Notes under the pieces: generated by a model
The model's input: the letters and a program-made list of their open reading frames with translations, nothing else
Told to the model about the DNA's origin: nothing
Database searches by the model: none
Program-made: the position numbers and the translations under genes
Shown: piece by piece, positions 28,949 to 37,955 of the stretch
How the letters are laid out: every line of letters starts with the position of its first letter
How positions within the stretch are numbered: the stretch's first letter is position 1
Source: Candidatus Moranbacteria bacterium CG10_big_fil_rev_8_21_14_0_10_35_21
Lineage (GTDB): Bacteria > Patescibacteriota > Minisyncoccia > Moranbacterales > UBA2206
Assembly: GCA_002773095.1 (NCBI GenBank)
Contig: PFCG01000017.1
Span: 1-53,652 of the forward strand
Direction of reading: 5' to 3'
Length of the DNA stretch: 53,652 nt

Positions 28949-29278
28949 TTAAAGTTTTGAATTTTTTAATATTTCCAATGTTTGATTAGAAAGTGTTTTT
29001 GGCTTTGGCCTATTTTTTTCTTTTTTCTCCAATTCCCTTACGATACTGGAAGTTTTTTCACTAACGATACTTATAGGGTTAGACGGTGGAATGGGAATAC
29101 CTTGAGTAAATGGTCTTACAACCTCTCTCTTGATGTTTTTATTTTGGCGAGAAATAGAACTGGGTTTTTCTTTTTCCATCTCAACATCTTCAGCACTTTT
29201 TTCAGACTGATCTTTTTGCGAACTATTTTGAGATTCGTATTCAGAAATATCTTGAAACCGACACAAATATTTTCTCAA
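28949..29278 (-). CDS. Hypothetical protein
   Basis: 109 aa ORF, disordered composition; ORF overlaps the next gene by 4 bp. Confidence 0.5.
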   Translation of the reverse strand: MRKYLCRFQDISEYESQNSSQKDQSEKSAEDVEMEKEKPSSISRQNKNIKREVVRPFTQGIPIPPSNPISIVSEKTSSIVRELEKKEKNRPKPKTLSNQTLEILKNSKL

Positions 29279-29553
29279 TAGTCCAGATTTTTTGCCATTT
29301 TCATGGCATTTTTTTTGGTAATCTTGCCCTCCTTAATCAAATTTTGAAAAATGTCATGTGCCTCATCTCTAGTGAGTCCGCCCTTTTGCTTTTCTGCTAA
29401 GCCTTTAATAAAAGCATTCTTGGCCTTAACTGTAGTAAAGCCCATTTCCTTAGCTATTTTAGCACGATTTTTTTTCCCAAATCTTTTTTTATTGACTCTT
29501 TTTTTATCAATTATAGCTCCGGAATCAGATTTTCGACTAAAAATTATTCCCAT
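29275..29553 (-). CDS. Hypothetical small basic protein
   Basis: 92 aa, IAKEMGFTTVKAKNAFIKGLAEKQKGGLTRDEAHDIFQNLIKEGKITKKNAMKMAKNLDY. Confidence 0.6.
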   Translation of the reverse strand: MGIIFSRKSDSGAIIDKKRVNKKRFGKKNRAKIAKEMGFTTVKAKNAFIKGLAEKQKGGLTRDEAHDIFQNLIKEGKITKKNAMKMAKNLDY

Positions 29554-30545
29554 TATAATAAATTAAATAATTTTCCAATAAACATAATGAAAAGCATTAA
29601 ATACATAGCTCCTTCCCAAATATAAATTTTTTGAGAAATGCCTGAAATTATAAAAAGTAAAGTAGCCACCGCCATAGTTGGCAAACCAATCAAAAAAGTT
29701 TGCTCATCTATGGGTAAATTGTGAATCAATCCTGGCACACCCACTACCACTAGGGCATTAAAAGCATTAGAACCAAAAATATTTCCAACGGCAATTTCTG
29801 ATTTTCCGGAAAAAGCCGCTTTGACCGAAACTAATAGTTCCGGTAAAGATGTTCCGATAGCCACAGCTGTAATGGAAATTATTCCTGGATTTATATTAAA
29901 TAATTCGGAAAGTTTAATTACTGCATCAATTAAATATTTGGCGCCTAATAAAAGTCCGGCCACGCCTACTATCAATAAGGCAAAATCTTTGAATTGAAGT
30001 TTGGGACGCTCAATTCCATTCTTCTTATCTAGATTCAAACTTTTTCTTCGTTCTTCTCTGGAGGGTAAAATCACATAGTCATCTTCAATTTTTCTTTCAT
30101 CCTTATGAAAAACAGTATAAAGGAGATATATAATATATGAAATTACTAGAATAAGTGCTTCACCAAAACCAATATGTCTGTCCCAAGCCGCTCCCAATAA
30201 GAGAACAGTAGCCGTGGCTAAGATAGGTAAATCTAAATTAATTAAATTTTTACTGACTGTTAAGCGTTTACTAATGATAGCTGATATTCCAATAATCAGT
30301 AGTATGTTAGAGATATTTGATCCAACTGCATTAGCCACCACGATTTCTGGAACGTTTTTTAAAGTGGCTACGATGGAGGAAATTAATTCCGGAAACGAAG
30401 TTCCCATACCCACGATGATGACTCCCACCACAAAAGGAGAAAGTCCAGCGGCCAAGCCGATTTTTTCGGCACCAGCCAAAAACCAATCCGCCCCCTTAAC
30501 CATCACTAGCATAGCTATAACAAAAACTACGATCCAAATTAACAT
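29553..30545 (-). CDS. Calcium/sodium antiporter (YrbG-type CaCA)
   Basis: GMGTSFPELISSIVATLKNVPEIVVANAVGSNISNILLIIG; AIGTSLPELLVSVKAAFSGKSEIAVGNIFGSNAFNALVVVG. Confidence 0.94.
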   Translation of the reverse strand: MLIWIVVFVIAMLVMVKGADWFLAGAEKIGLAAGLSPFVVGVIIVGMGTSFPELISSIVATLKNVPEIVVANAVGSNISNILLIIGISAIISKRLTVSKNLINLDLPILATATVLLLGAAWDRHIGFGEALILVISYIIYLLYTVFHKDERKIEDDYVILPSREERRKSLNLDKKNGIERPKLQFKDFALLIVGVAGLLLGAKYLIDAVIKLSELFNINPGIISITAVAIGTSLPELLVSVKAAFSGKSEIAVGNIFGSNAFNALVVVGVPGLIHNLPIDEQTFLIGLPTMAVATLLFIISGISQKIYIWEGAMYLMLFIMFIGKLFNLL

Positions 30546-30562
30546 CTTTTTATTTTAAAAAA

Positions 30563-31738
30563 TTATTCTTTGATAACTCCTCCGCCCAAAACTTCTCCAG
30601 AATTTGAGTAAAAAACAGCTGATTGTCCAGGCGTGACTGCTTTCTGCGGTTCATTAAATTCTACCACATAAACGCTTTTTTGTGGATTTTTTACCCTGTT
30701 AAATTTCGCCTTTGGCGAACCGATTTCATCGGATTTAACAGGGTGAATTATAGCACAAATTGCCTCATGCCGATATCTTATTTTAAGCTTAGTTTTTAGA
30801 GGAAATTTGGGTATTTTTCCCAACCAATTAACCTTTTCCACTAGAATATTTTTTTTGAAGATATCTGGATTTTTTGGATCGTTGGTCACTAAAAGTCTAT
30901 TTTTGGAAAAATCTTTATCCACCACATAATAGGGACCAGTGCCACCGATATTAATTCCTCTTCTTTGTCCAATCGTATAGAGAGGCAAGCCCTGATGAGA
31001 ACCTAAAATTTTTCCATCTGTATCAAAAATTTTTCCTTTTTTTAATTTAAGATTGCGTTTAAGAAATTCGGTAGGATATTTTTCCGGCGTGAAGCATAAG
31101 CCTTGCGAGTCATCCTTATTAAAGACTGGCAATTTCATCTTTTCGGCTATTTTTCTAATTTCCGGTTTTTGATATTTTCCGACCGGAAAAATAATTTTAG
31201 ATAACTGCTTTTGGATTAAATTATATAAAAAATAAGACTGATCTTTTTCCTTATCCTTTCCTTGATATAATTTATAAACAAATTCTTCATTATTTTTAAC
31301 TTTTAACTTTAAACTTTTAGCTTTGCGCACTTGTGCATAGTGTCCCGAGGCCACAAAATCCGCCTTCATCTCAAGCATTTTTTTAAATAAAAAATTAAAT
31401 TTTATCCTTTCATTGCAAACCACACAAGGGTTAGGCGTCCGTCCGGATTCATTTTCTTCTAAGAAATAATCCACCACTTCTTTTTTAAACTCCTTAGCTG
31501 CATTAACCGTATATAAAGGAACATCCAAAATTTGAGCCACCTTTCTGGCGTCTTGTTGAGCCTCTAATGAACAACATTTATTTTCCCGCAGAGCATCCTG
31601 TCCTGGCTCCTTCCAAAAATGCATAAAAATCCCGACTACCTCATAGCCTTGTTTTTTCAGCAATCCGGCGGCCACTGAAGAATCTACTCCAGAAGACATA
31701 GCCACAATTACTCTCTTTTTTTTCTTCTTTTCAGCCAT
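30563..31738 (-). CDS. mnmA: tRNA-specific 2-thiouridylase with an in-frame palindromic insertion
   Basis: VIVAMSSGVDSSVAAGLLKKQGYEVVGIFM; TPNPCVVCNERIKF; DQSYFLY; LYTIGQRRGI; EPQKAVTPGQSAVFY. Confidence 0.95.
   Translation of the reverse strand: MAEKKKKKRVIVAMSSGVDSSVAAGLLKKQGYEVVGIFMHFWKEPGQDALRENKCCSLEAQQDARKVAQILDVPLYTVNAAKEFKKEVVDYFLEENESGRTPNPCVVCNERIKFNFLFKKMLEMKADFVASGHYAQVRKAKSLKLKVKNNEEFVYKLYQGKDKEKDQSYFLYNLIQKQLSKIIFPVGKYQKPEIRKIAEKMKLPVFNKDDSQGLCFTPEKYPTEFLKRNLKLKKGKIFDTDGKILGSHQGLPLYTIGQRRGINIGGTGPYYVVDKDFSKNRLLVTNDPKNPDIFKKNILVEKVNWLGKIPKFPLKTKLKIRYRHEAICAIIHPVKSDEIGSPKAKFNRVKNPQKSVYVVEFNEPQKAVTPGQSAVFYSNSGEVLGGGVIKE
30693..30744. repeat. Palindromic element, three-way-junction fold (copy 2, inside mnmA)
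   Basis: accctgttaaat / ttcgcc-ttt-ggcgaa / ccgat-ttc-atcgg / atttaacagggt. Confidence 0.9.
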
Positions 31739-31775
31739 AAAAATATACTATTACAATTTAGTCCCTCTGTAAACA

Positions 31776-31799
31776 AAAAAGGGGTTGGCAACCCTTTTC
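31776..31799 (-). terminator. Terminator-like hairpin
   Basis: aaaaaggggttggcaacccttttct, T-run on the minus strand, directly after the small ORF at 31804-31977. Confidence 0.65.
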
Positions 31800-31803
31800 T
31801 TTA

Positions 31804-31977
31804 TTATTTCTGAATCTCTTTTTGAATCGCTTGTTCCGAGGCAAAGACTTTGGAATCTGGAAAGCCGGAAATTATTTTTTCTCCAGTGCGAATAGTAAAC
31901 CAAGCGATAAAAAGACCGATTACCATCAAGATAATCAAGGCCATCTGGCTAGATATTTTTCTATCAAAAGAAAGCAT
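31804..31977 (-). CDS. Small single-TM protein (57 aa), absent from the ORF track
   Basis: MLSFDRKISSQMALIILMVIGLFIAWFTIRTGEKIISGFPDSKVFASEQAIQKEIQK; lies 3 bp after the ATPase gene and before a terminator. Confidence 0.7.
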   Translation of the reverse strand: MLSFDRKISSQMALIILMVIGLFIAWFTIRTGEKIISGFPDSKVFASEQAIQKEIQK

Positions 31978-31980
31978 ATT

Positions 31981-33792
31981 TTATGTTTGTTTATTTTTAT
32001 TTATCAATTTTCTTACTTCTGCCAAATTAACTTCTATTTTTTTTCTAGCTGATTTAAATTTTTTCGGAGCAATTCGAGAAATTTGAGAAAGAGTCATTGG
32101 CTTTTCCTTAGGAATAAAAGCCATATTTTCCGGTTTCAAATCCGGTTCATGAACTGGTTTTTCTGGAATATTTTTTTGCCAATCTCTTTTAGGTTGTAAA
32201 CTCTCCCCTTCTTTTTTTTCATTTCTCGCCTTAGCTGTCATTCTTTGATAATCCTTAAGACATTCTCGACAAAAAGTCGGACGACTAGTGTCCGGTTTAA
32301 ATGGCACTGTAATTTTTTCTTCACAGGTATCACAAACAGCATTATACACAACACTCTCTTCCTTTTTTTCGGTAGTTTCTGCGTCTTTTCTTTCCTCCTT
32401 TTGTGCTAGAACAGATGGAGAAGCTGGCTTGGCAATAAATACTTTTTTGGATTCATTCGGAATATCAGCTACTTTTCTTTCAATTTTAATCAATTCTGAT
32501 CCAGTCATAATTCCACTCCAACGAGCTATTTTATCCTCTACTTCCGCTCGACTCTTGCCATATCTTTCCCGAGAAATTTTTATAGCTTTTTCTTCATTAT
32601 TTTTCGTTCCAGAAAGATCAATGGGGGGCAATGTCGCCGCTGAAAAAGCATCTCCAGCTATTCCATCAATCATCAATTTTAAATAAACATTAAATTTAGT
32701 CAGATTAACAATATCGTTCATTAAAAAAACCGGATCAAATTCTTTTTCCAAATGTTCCGCATCTTCTGCTCCAACTCGGAAAGAAACAATCGTTCCCACA
32801 TTACCAAAAATAGCATCCTTAACAGTTGCGTTTCCATCAAAAATAAGCTGGTTGATATATTGGTGAGCTAAAATTAAACTTAAACGGTATTTTCTAGCTT
32901 CTGAAAGAATATTAGCAAAAGATTCCGTAGCAAAGTTTTGGAATTCATCTACATAAAGATAAAAGTCCTTTCTATCCGCTTCCGGAATATCAATGCGCCC
33001 CATCGCCGCTAGCTGGATTTTGGTAATAATCATACCGCCTAAAAGTCTCATAGAATCCTCTCCAATTCTTCCCTTAGACAAATTGACAATTAAGATTTTT
33101 TGATTATCCATTATTTCCCGCATATCAATGGAGGATTTCGGCTGGCCGACAATATGACGGATAACTGAGGAAGAAAGAAATTGTCCCACTTTATTTTGAA
33201 TAGCCGCTACTGCTTCCTTTCTAAACCTATCTTCCCATTTATCAAACTCATTTATCCAAAAAGATTTAACTACTGGATCTTTTATTTTTGGATAAACTCT
33301 TTTGCGATAATCTTTATCAAACATCATCCGATTTACTCCCAACATCGTTGATCCGGGATAATCCAAAAGCGCTAAAATGGTATTATTTAAAATATATTCC
33401 ATCCGCGGACTCCAAACATCAGGCCAGATTTTTTTAAAGACACCCATCATTCCGGAAGCTACTAGATTTTTTTTGTCCTCATCCACTGATTCCAAAATAT
33501 TAAAAGCTAATGGGAATTCTGTGTCTGAGGGATTAAAATAAACCACGTCATTTATTCGTTCAGAAGGAATGGCTCGTAACATCTTTTCCGCAAATTCTCC
33601 ATGAGGATCTACCACGCAAACACCTTTTCCGTTTTGAATATCTTGAATAGCCATATTTTCCAGTAAGTTGGATTTTCCCATCCCGGTTTTTCCAATCACA
33701 TACATATGACGACGCCGATCATCTTCTTTAATACCAAAAGTCGTTTCTTGATTTCTAAAATTAGTTTTAGCAAAAAAATTTATTTCACTCAT
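31981..33792 (-). CDS. DUF87/TraG-like (type IV secretion/HerA-type) ATPase
   Basis: MYVIGKTGMGKSNLLENMAIQDIQNGKGVCVVDPHGEFAE; FYLYVDEFQNFATESFANILSEARKYRLSLILAHQY. Confidence 0.9.
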   Translation of the reverse strand: MSEINFFAKTNFRNQETTFGIKEDDRRRHMYVIGKTGMGKSNLLENMAIQDIQNGKGVCVVDPHGEFAEKMLRAIPSERINDVVYFNPSDTEFPLAFNILESVDEDKKNLVASGMMGVFKKIWPDVWSPRMEYILNNTILALLDYPGSTMLGVNRMMFDKDYRKRVYPKIKDPVVKSFWINEFDKWEDRFRKEAVAAIQNKVGQFLSSSVIRHIVGQPKSSIDMREIMDNQKILIVNLSKGRIGEDSMRLLGGMIITKIQLAAMGRIDIPEADRKDFYLYVDEFQNFATESFANILSEARKYRLSLILAHQYINQLIFDGNATVKDAIFGNVGTIVSFRVGAEDAEHLEKEFDPVFLMNDIVNLTKFNVYLKLMIDGIAGDAFSAATLPPIDLSGTKNNEEKAIKISRERYGKSRAEVEDKIARWSGIMTGSELIKIERKVADIPNESKKVFIAKPASPSVLAQKEERKDAETTEKKEESVVYNAVCDTCEEKITVPFKPDTSRPTFCRECLKDYQRMTAKARNEKKEGESLQPKRDWQKNIPEKPVHEPDLKPENMAFIPKEKPMTLSQISRIAPKKFKSARKKIEVNLAEVRKLINKNKQT

Positions 33793-33801
33793 TTTTATAT
33801 T

Positions 33802-35058
33802 TTAAACCGGCAAATTAGAAGGAGCCGAACCGCGTTTGGATCCTAAAGTGGTAATTGAGGGAGCTTTTACTCCCATATCTGGAAAATGATAAATTGTGGC
33901 TAGTTCCTTAGTAGTAAAAACAAAAGTTAGACCATCCATACTACGATCTTTATAACGCTTATATATTCTTCTTTGCCGATAGGCTAATCGATCTTTTTTG
34001 AAAAAGTAATTAGCATAAGTTTTACTATCATCTTGGGGTTTAAGATTATTTAAATTTAAATCATTAAACTGCTTCAAAGATCCAAAAAAAGCCGAAACGA
34101 AACTTTTATCAAAAACCTCTTGTCGACCAAGATATATTAGTCTCATTTTAGTTTTAAAAGCATTTCGCCCGAGATTTTCCTCTACTGCCTTTAAAACTTC
34201 CTTCTCTCCGGGAGTAAGCTTAAATTCTACCGGCTGATCATCTTTCTTTTCATCTTTTTCAAATTCTACTACTTGAGAAAATCCTTTAATAAGATTGGAA
34301 AAAACATCTGCTAAATGATCCAAAATATTTTTTTCTTTAGTTCCGGCTTTTTTAGCTAATTCATCTACCAACTCCATTTCGTCTTGTCGCCAAATTTCTT
34401 TTAAAGGCTCAACGATTATTTGTAACCAAATATTTTGACCAGGCCCTAGTCGACCAATCACTTCCGCCATAGCAGCTAATGGATCAATCATTGTGCCAGT
34501 AATATCCTCCTCAAATTTATCATAGGTTTTAATAGGGTAAGGATCTGGCATAGCCAGCTCAATGTCAGTCCCCCATAAATCCCAATTTTTATTAGGAACA
34601 GTTTTGGGAAATTTATCCACATAGTCTTCTACCTCAGTAATTTCCGAATCGGGAAATTGAGCATAGATTTGGGCTTCAATTAAATTACGTAATTTTTTTT
34701 GGGTGCGAATATAAAAATGTACCTCTCCTTCATTGCCAACTAATTCTAAACTAAAACGATCAGTAAACTTCCCTTCCAAATAAAGATCAAATGGGGTGAA
34801 ACCAACCACTACTCCGGCAATACCGGCGTAAATTGATTCCATAACCTTGGGACTTTTTTCGATATCTTTCGGTGGAATAATTTCCAATAATGTCCACTCT
34901 AGCGACTTTACCCAGGAATCAGCTGAAAGAAAAATTACAAAATCCATCCATAATAATTTAAAGAAAAAATAAAAAGCCACCGGAAAAACAATCCACCAAT
35001 AAGTATAGAAAGCGTCTCCAATAGCACTATAAGCACTTAAAAATTCTAAGAAATTCAT
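33802..35058 (-). CDS. Conserved membrane-anchored protein paired with the DUF87 ATPase
   Basis: N-terminal TM segments; 10 bp from the ATPase gene. Confidence 0.65.
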   Translation of the reverse strand: MNFLEFLSAYSAIGDAFYTYWWIVFPVAFYFFFKLLWMDFVIFLSADSWVKSLEWTLLEIIPPKDIEKSPKVMESIYAGIAGVVVGFTPFDLYLEGKFTDRFSLELVGNEGEVHFYIRTQKKLRNLIEAQIYAQFPDSEITEVEDYVDKFPKTVPNKNWDLWGTDIELAMPDPYPIKTYDKFEEDITGTMIDPLAAMAEVIGRLGPGQNIWLQIIVEPLKEIWRQDEMELVDELAKKAGTKEKNILDHLADVFSNLIKGFSQVVEFEKDEKKDDQPVEFKLTPGEKEVLKAVEENLGRNAFKTKMRLIYLGRQEVFDKSFVSAFFGSLKQFNDLNLNNLKPQDDSKTYANYFFKKDRLAYRQRRIYKRYKDRSMDGLTFVFTTKELATIYHFPDMGVKAPSITTLGSKRGSAPSNLPV

Positions 35059-35109
35059 AGGAATCGTTGTTCCTTAATTATTTTATTTTTGCGTTCGAAC
35101 CGATTTTCG

Positions 35110-36192
35110 TTATTTTACCAGAGAATACAAATTACCTTTTTTTAAGAATTTTTTTGAATCATTCAAATTTATCAAAATAGTTGCTTCTTTAACTTGCCTG
35201 ATTTTTTTCACTGCTTCCAAAATCTTTTCTCGAGTAATTGGCTTACTACTATTGTTTAAAACTTGTTCAATTACTTCCTTAACAGTTCCCTTAAAATATC
35301 CCCATTCTTTAAGAGCATAAATCCCTCTTCCAATAAGCACAAACCTTTTGTCTTTAATTAATTCATTGTGCACTGTTTGAGGATGAGATTTACGCTTCGA
35401 GAGACCAGCTTCATCAATTAAACGAGCGACTTCGGAAAAATGAAGTGGCTTACCTCTTTCTTTTAAAATCAAATAAACTCGCTCTCGAGTTCCTTTGGGT
35501 CGAATTTGATCCCAACCGGAAAGTCCCCATTTAGCAAATTTTCCTATTTCAATTTGAGCCAGCACTTCCAAAAAATTTCTGATTTTTTCCAGGGAAAAAT
35601 CAATATTTTTTTCTTTCAGTTTTTTCTGTAATGTTGAAATTAATTTTTCTTCAGTAATAGGATTATTTTCCTTTCTAAAAATATCCATAGCCAACTTTTC
35701 TATTAAATCAACTTCCTTAACGATATCCTTAGAAATAGTCCAGGAATCATGGATAAGTTCATCGCTTTCAATAACCTGAATTTTTTTGGAACATTTGGAA
35801 AAAAAACATACAGCACTCACCTCTTGCTCATTGTCTTGTCCCAGTTTTTCCAATATTTTACTTTCTTTAATTATACCATTGTTTTTGGAAATTGTAAAAA
35901 TGATGCTGTCCTCAGCCTCTCTAAACCCACTGCTATCATTTTTTTCAGCCGCTTTTTTGAGCGCATCCGAGATTATTTGTCGCACTCGCTCACGAGTTAT
36001 GCCATACTCTTTTCCAATTTTTTCCAATGTTTGGCAAACTCCATTAAAAAGACCAAACCTTTTTTTGATTATTTCTTGAGAACGTTCTGGTAAATCAGAT
36101 AGTAATTCCTCGGCTAAACCAAGAAATCGGAAGTTTTTAGCTCCATTTTTGACCCTCCCTGTTTTTTGGCTTATTGCCGATGTATTATTCAT
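35110..36192 (-). CDS. Sigma-70 region-4-like HTH fused to a HARE-HTH-like domain
   Basis: LPERSQEIIKKRFGLFNGVCQTLEKIGKEYGITRERVRQIISDALKK; C-terminal GTRERVYLILKERGKPLHFSEVARLIDEAG. Confidence 0.8.
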   Translation of the reverse strand: MNNTSAISQKTGRVKNGAKNFRFLGLAEELLSDLPERSQEIIKKRFGLFNGVCQTLEKIGKEYGITRERVRQIISDALKKAAEKNDSSGFREAEDSIIFTISKNNGIIKESKILEKLGQDNEQEVSAVCFFSKCSKKIQVIESDELIHDSWTISKDIVKEVDLIEKLAMDIFRKENNPITEEKLISTLQKKLKEKNIDFSLEKIRNFLEVLAQIEIGKFAKWGLSGWDQIRPKGTRERVYLILKERGKPLHFSEVARLIDEAGLSKRKSHPQTVHNELIKDKRFVLIGRGIYALKEWGYFKGTVKEVIEQVLNNSSKPITREKILEAVKKIRQVKEATILINLNDSKKFLKKGNLYSLVK

Positions 36193-36307
36193 ATAGATTC
36201 CCCTTTTTATTGATAATTTAGCTTCAAGTTAGATTAACACATATTCTCCTTTTTTGTCAAGAGGAGCGTTAAAAATACAACTACTTTTGGCTTTTATTTC
36301 TTTTCTT

Positions 36308-36345
36308 AAAAAACAAAGTCCCGATTAATCGGGACTTTGTTTTTT
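36308..36345. terminator. Perfect 38-bp palindrome, bidirectional terminator-like
   Basis: aaaaaacaaagtcccgattaatcgggactttgtttttt. Confidence 0.8.
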
Positions 36346-36361
36346 ACGGTTTTTTGAAAAA

Positions 36362-37372
36362 TTATAATCCGGAATTATTTTTATTAATATTATGTTCCTC
36401 TAAAGTTCGCGCAAAAAATGTTTGTCCGGTTTCCGGATCGCTCAAAAAATAAAGATAATTGGTTTTTTTCGGATTAATAGCCGCTTCAATGGCTGAGCTT
36501 CCTGGATTGCCAATTGGTCCAGGTGGAAGTCCTTTATTAATATATGTGTTGTAAGGCGAAGGCGTACGTGTATCTTGATAAGAATACTGTTTTTTTCTTA
36601 CTCCCGAAACATAAGTCAAGGTGATATCACTTTGTAAAGGAATACCAGCTACTAGTCGATTCCAAAAAATACCACCCACGATTTTTCGATCCTCTGAGCT
36701 TTTAACTTCCATCTCTATAATACTGGCTAAGGTTAAAACATCATTTAGATTTTGTTTTTGGCTACTATTGATTGAAGCTAATGGTTCGGGAGAAATTTTT
36801 TTCTCAAAATTGTTCAGCATTTTTTCGATAATTTCTTCTGAGCTATTCTTAGGGTTTAAAAAATAAGTATCCGGAAAAAGATAGCCCTCAAGAGTTTTGA
36901 TACTTTCATTCTGCAAAAAAGCATATTTTTCAGAAAACTTTTTTGGGTTTTTGGTTAGTTCCAAGAAATTATCCCCATCTATTCCGTTAGCAGTGAGTCT
37001 TTCCGCCATTTTTTTAACATCCCAACCCTCCGGAAAAGTTACTTTGACATCTCGATTACTTTGATTGGTTATTAAAAAAGCTATTTCTGGAATAGTCATA
37101 TTACCACCGATTTCATATTCACCCGGAATTATCTTATTCAATAAATTCTTATTTCTTAAATAATAATAAAAATACAACTGACCAGAAATAAGTCCTTCAT
37201 TTTTTAACCGAGAAGCAATCTCTCCGTTCCCATCTCCAGAAGTAATGGAAAAAATCTTTGTGATATCGGATGAATTTCCATGAGAAAAATATACTTTATT
37301 TCTAAAATAAAAAACTCCGCCGATAATGACGAAAACAATGGCACCTATTATTAAAATTCTTTTATTTTTCAT
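36362..37372 (-). CDS. mltG: Endolytic murein transglycosylase
   Basis: VTFPEGWDVKKMAERL; LEGYLFPDTYFL; LASIIEMEVKSSEDRKIVGGIFWNRL; IPLQSDITLTY; YNTYINKGLPPGPIGNPGSSAIEAA. Confidence 0.95.
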   Translation of the reverse strand: MKNKRILIIGAIVFVIIGGVFYFRNKVYFSHGNSSDITKIFSITSGDGNGEIASRLKNEGLISGQLYFYYYLRNKNLLNKIIPGEYEIGGNMTIPEIAFLITNQSNRDVKVTFPEGWDVKKMAERLTANGIDGDNFLELTKNPKKFSEKYAFLQNESIKTLEGYLFPDTYFLNPKNSSEEIIEKMLNNFEKKISPEPLASINSSQKQNLNDVLTLASIIEMEVKSSEDRKIVGGIFWNRLVAGIPLQSDITLTYVSGVRKKQYSYQDTRTPSPYNTYINKGLPPGPIGNPGSSAIEAAINPKKTNYLYFLSDPETGQTFFARTLEEHNINKNNSGL

Positions 37373-37389
37373 TTATTTATCTGCAAAAA

Positions 37390-37830
37390 CTACAACCCGA
37401 TAACTTGAATGACAATTTCTCGAGTTCTTGACCCGTCCATTTCTGCCAAAAAAATACTTTGTTTTTCCGTAATCAACATCCGGCCTTTTTCAATTGGCAG
37501 CGTAGCACTAATTCCTAAAAGCATTGATTTGCAATGAGAATGACCGTTACTTCTCCCATCTGAAGCATTAGATTTATTCAGTTCAAAAAGGTCATGAGAA
37601 TATTGATCATTAACCGGAACAACTTTGTACAACACCCGCATAAAATCTTGCAGTAGCATTGGCTCATTGTGATTAACCACTATTCCAGCCGAAGTATGAG
37701 GTGCATAAACCAACACTTGACCTTCCCGAATTCCAGAATGATCAATTATTTCTTCTACCTTGTCAGTTATATCAATAAACTCAATTTGAGTTTGGCTTTT
37801 TATTTCTATTTTTTTCTTATATACTTTCAC
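37390..37830 (-). CDS. YjbQ family protein (UPF0047)
   Basis: GQVLVYAPHTSAGIVVNHNEP; SDGRSNGHSHCKSMLLG; GTG start. Confidence 0.9.
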   Translation of the reverse strand: MKVYKKKIEIKSQTQIEFIDITDKVEEIIDHSGIREGQVLVYAPHTSAGIVVNHNEPMLLQDFMRVLYKVVPVNDQYSHDLFELNKSNASDGRSNGHSHCKSMLLGISATLPIEKGRMLITEKQSIFLAEMDGSRTREIVIQVIGL

Positions 37831-37955
37831 CCCGCACTAAATTTTGATATGCCTGTTAAAAAAACAAATCGTATCAAAATGCATTAAATTATTAAACTAT
37901 TTATTCTCTATACAACCTCGCAAATAAAATTTTCAATCAAAAATTAGTGCGGGGT
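37829..37955. repeat. MITE-like inverted-repeat element A
   Basis: accccgcactaaattttgat ... atcaaaaattagtgcggggt, 19/20 inverted match. Confidence 0.8.

Noticed and set aside
36308-36345. 38-bp perfect palindrome as a protein-binding operator
   Set aside because: Flanking A and T runs and its position between genes fit a bidirectional terminator better.
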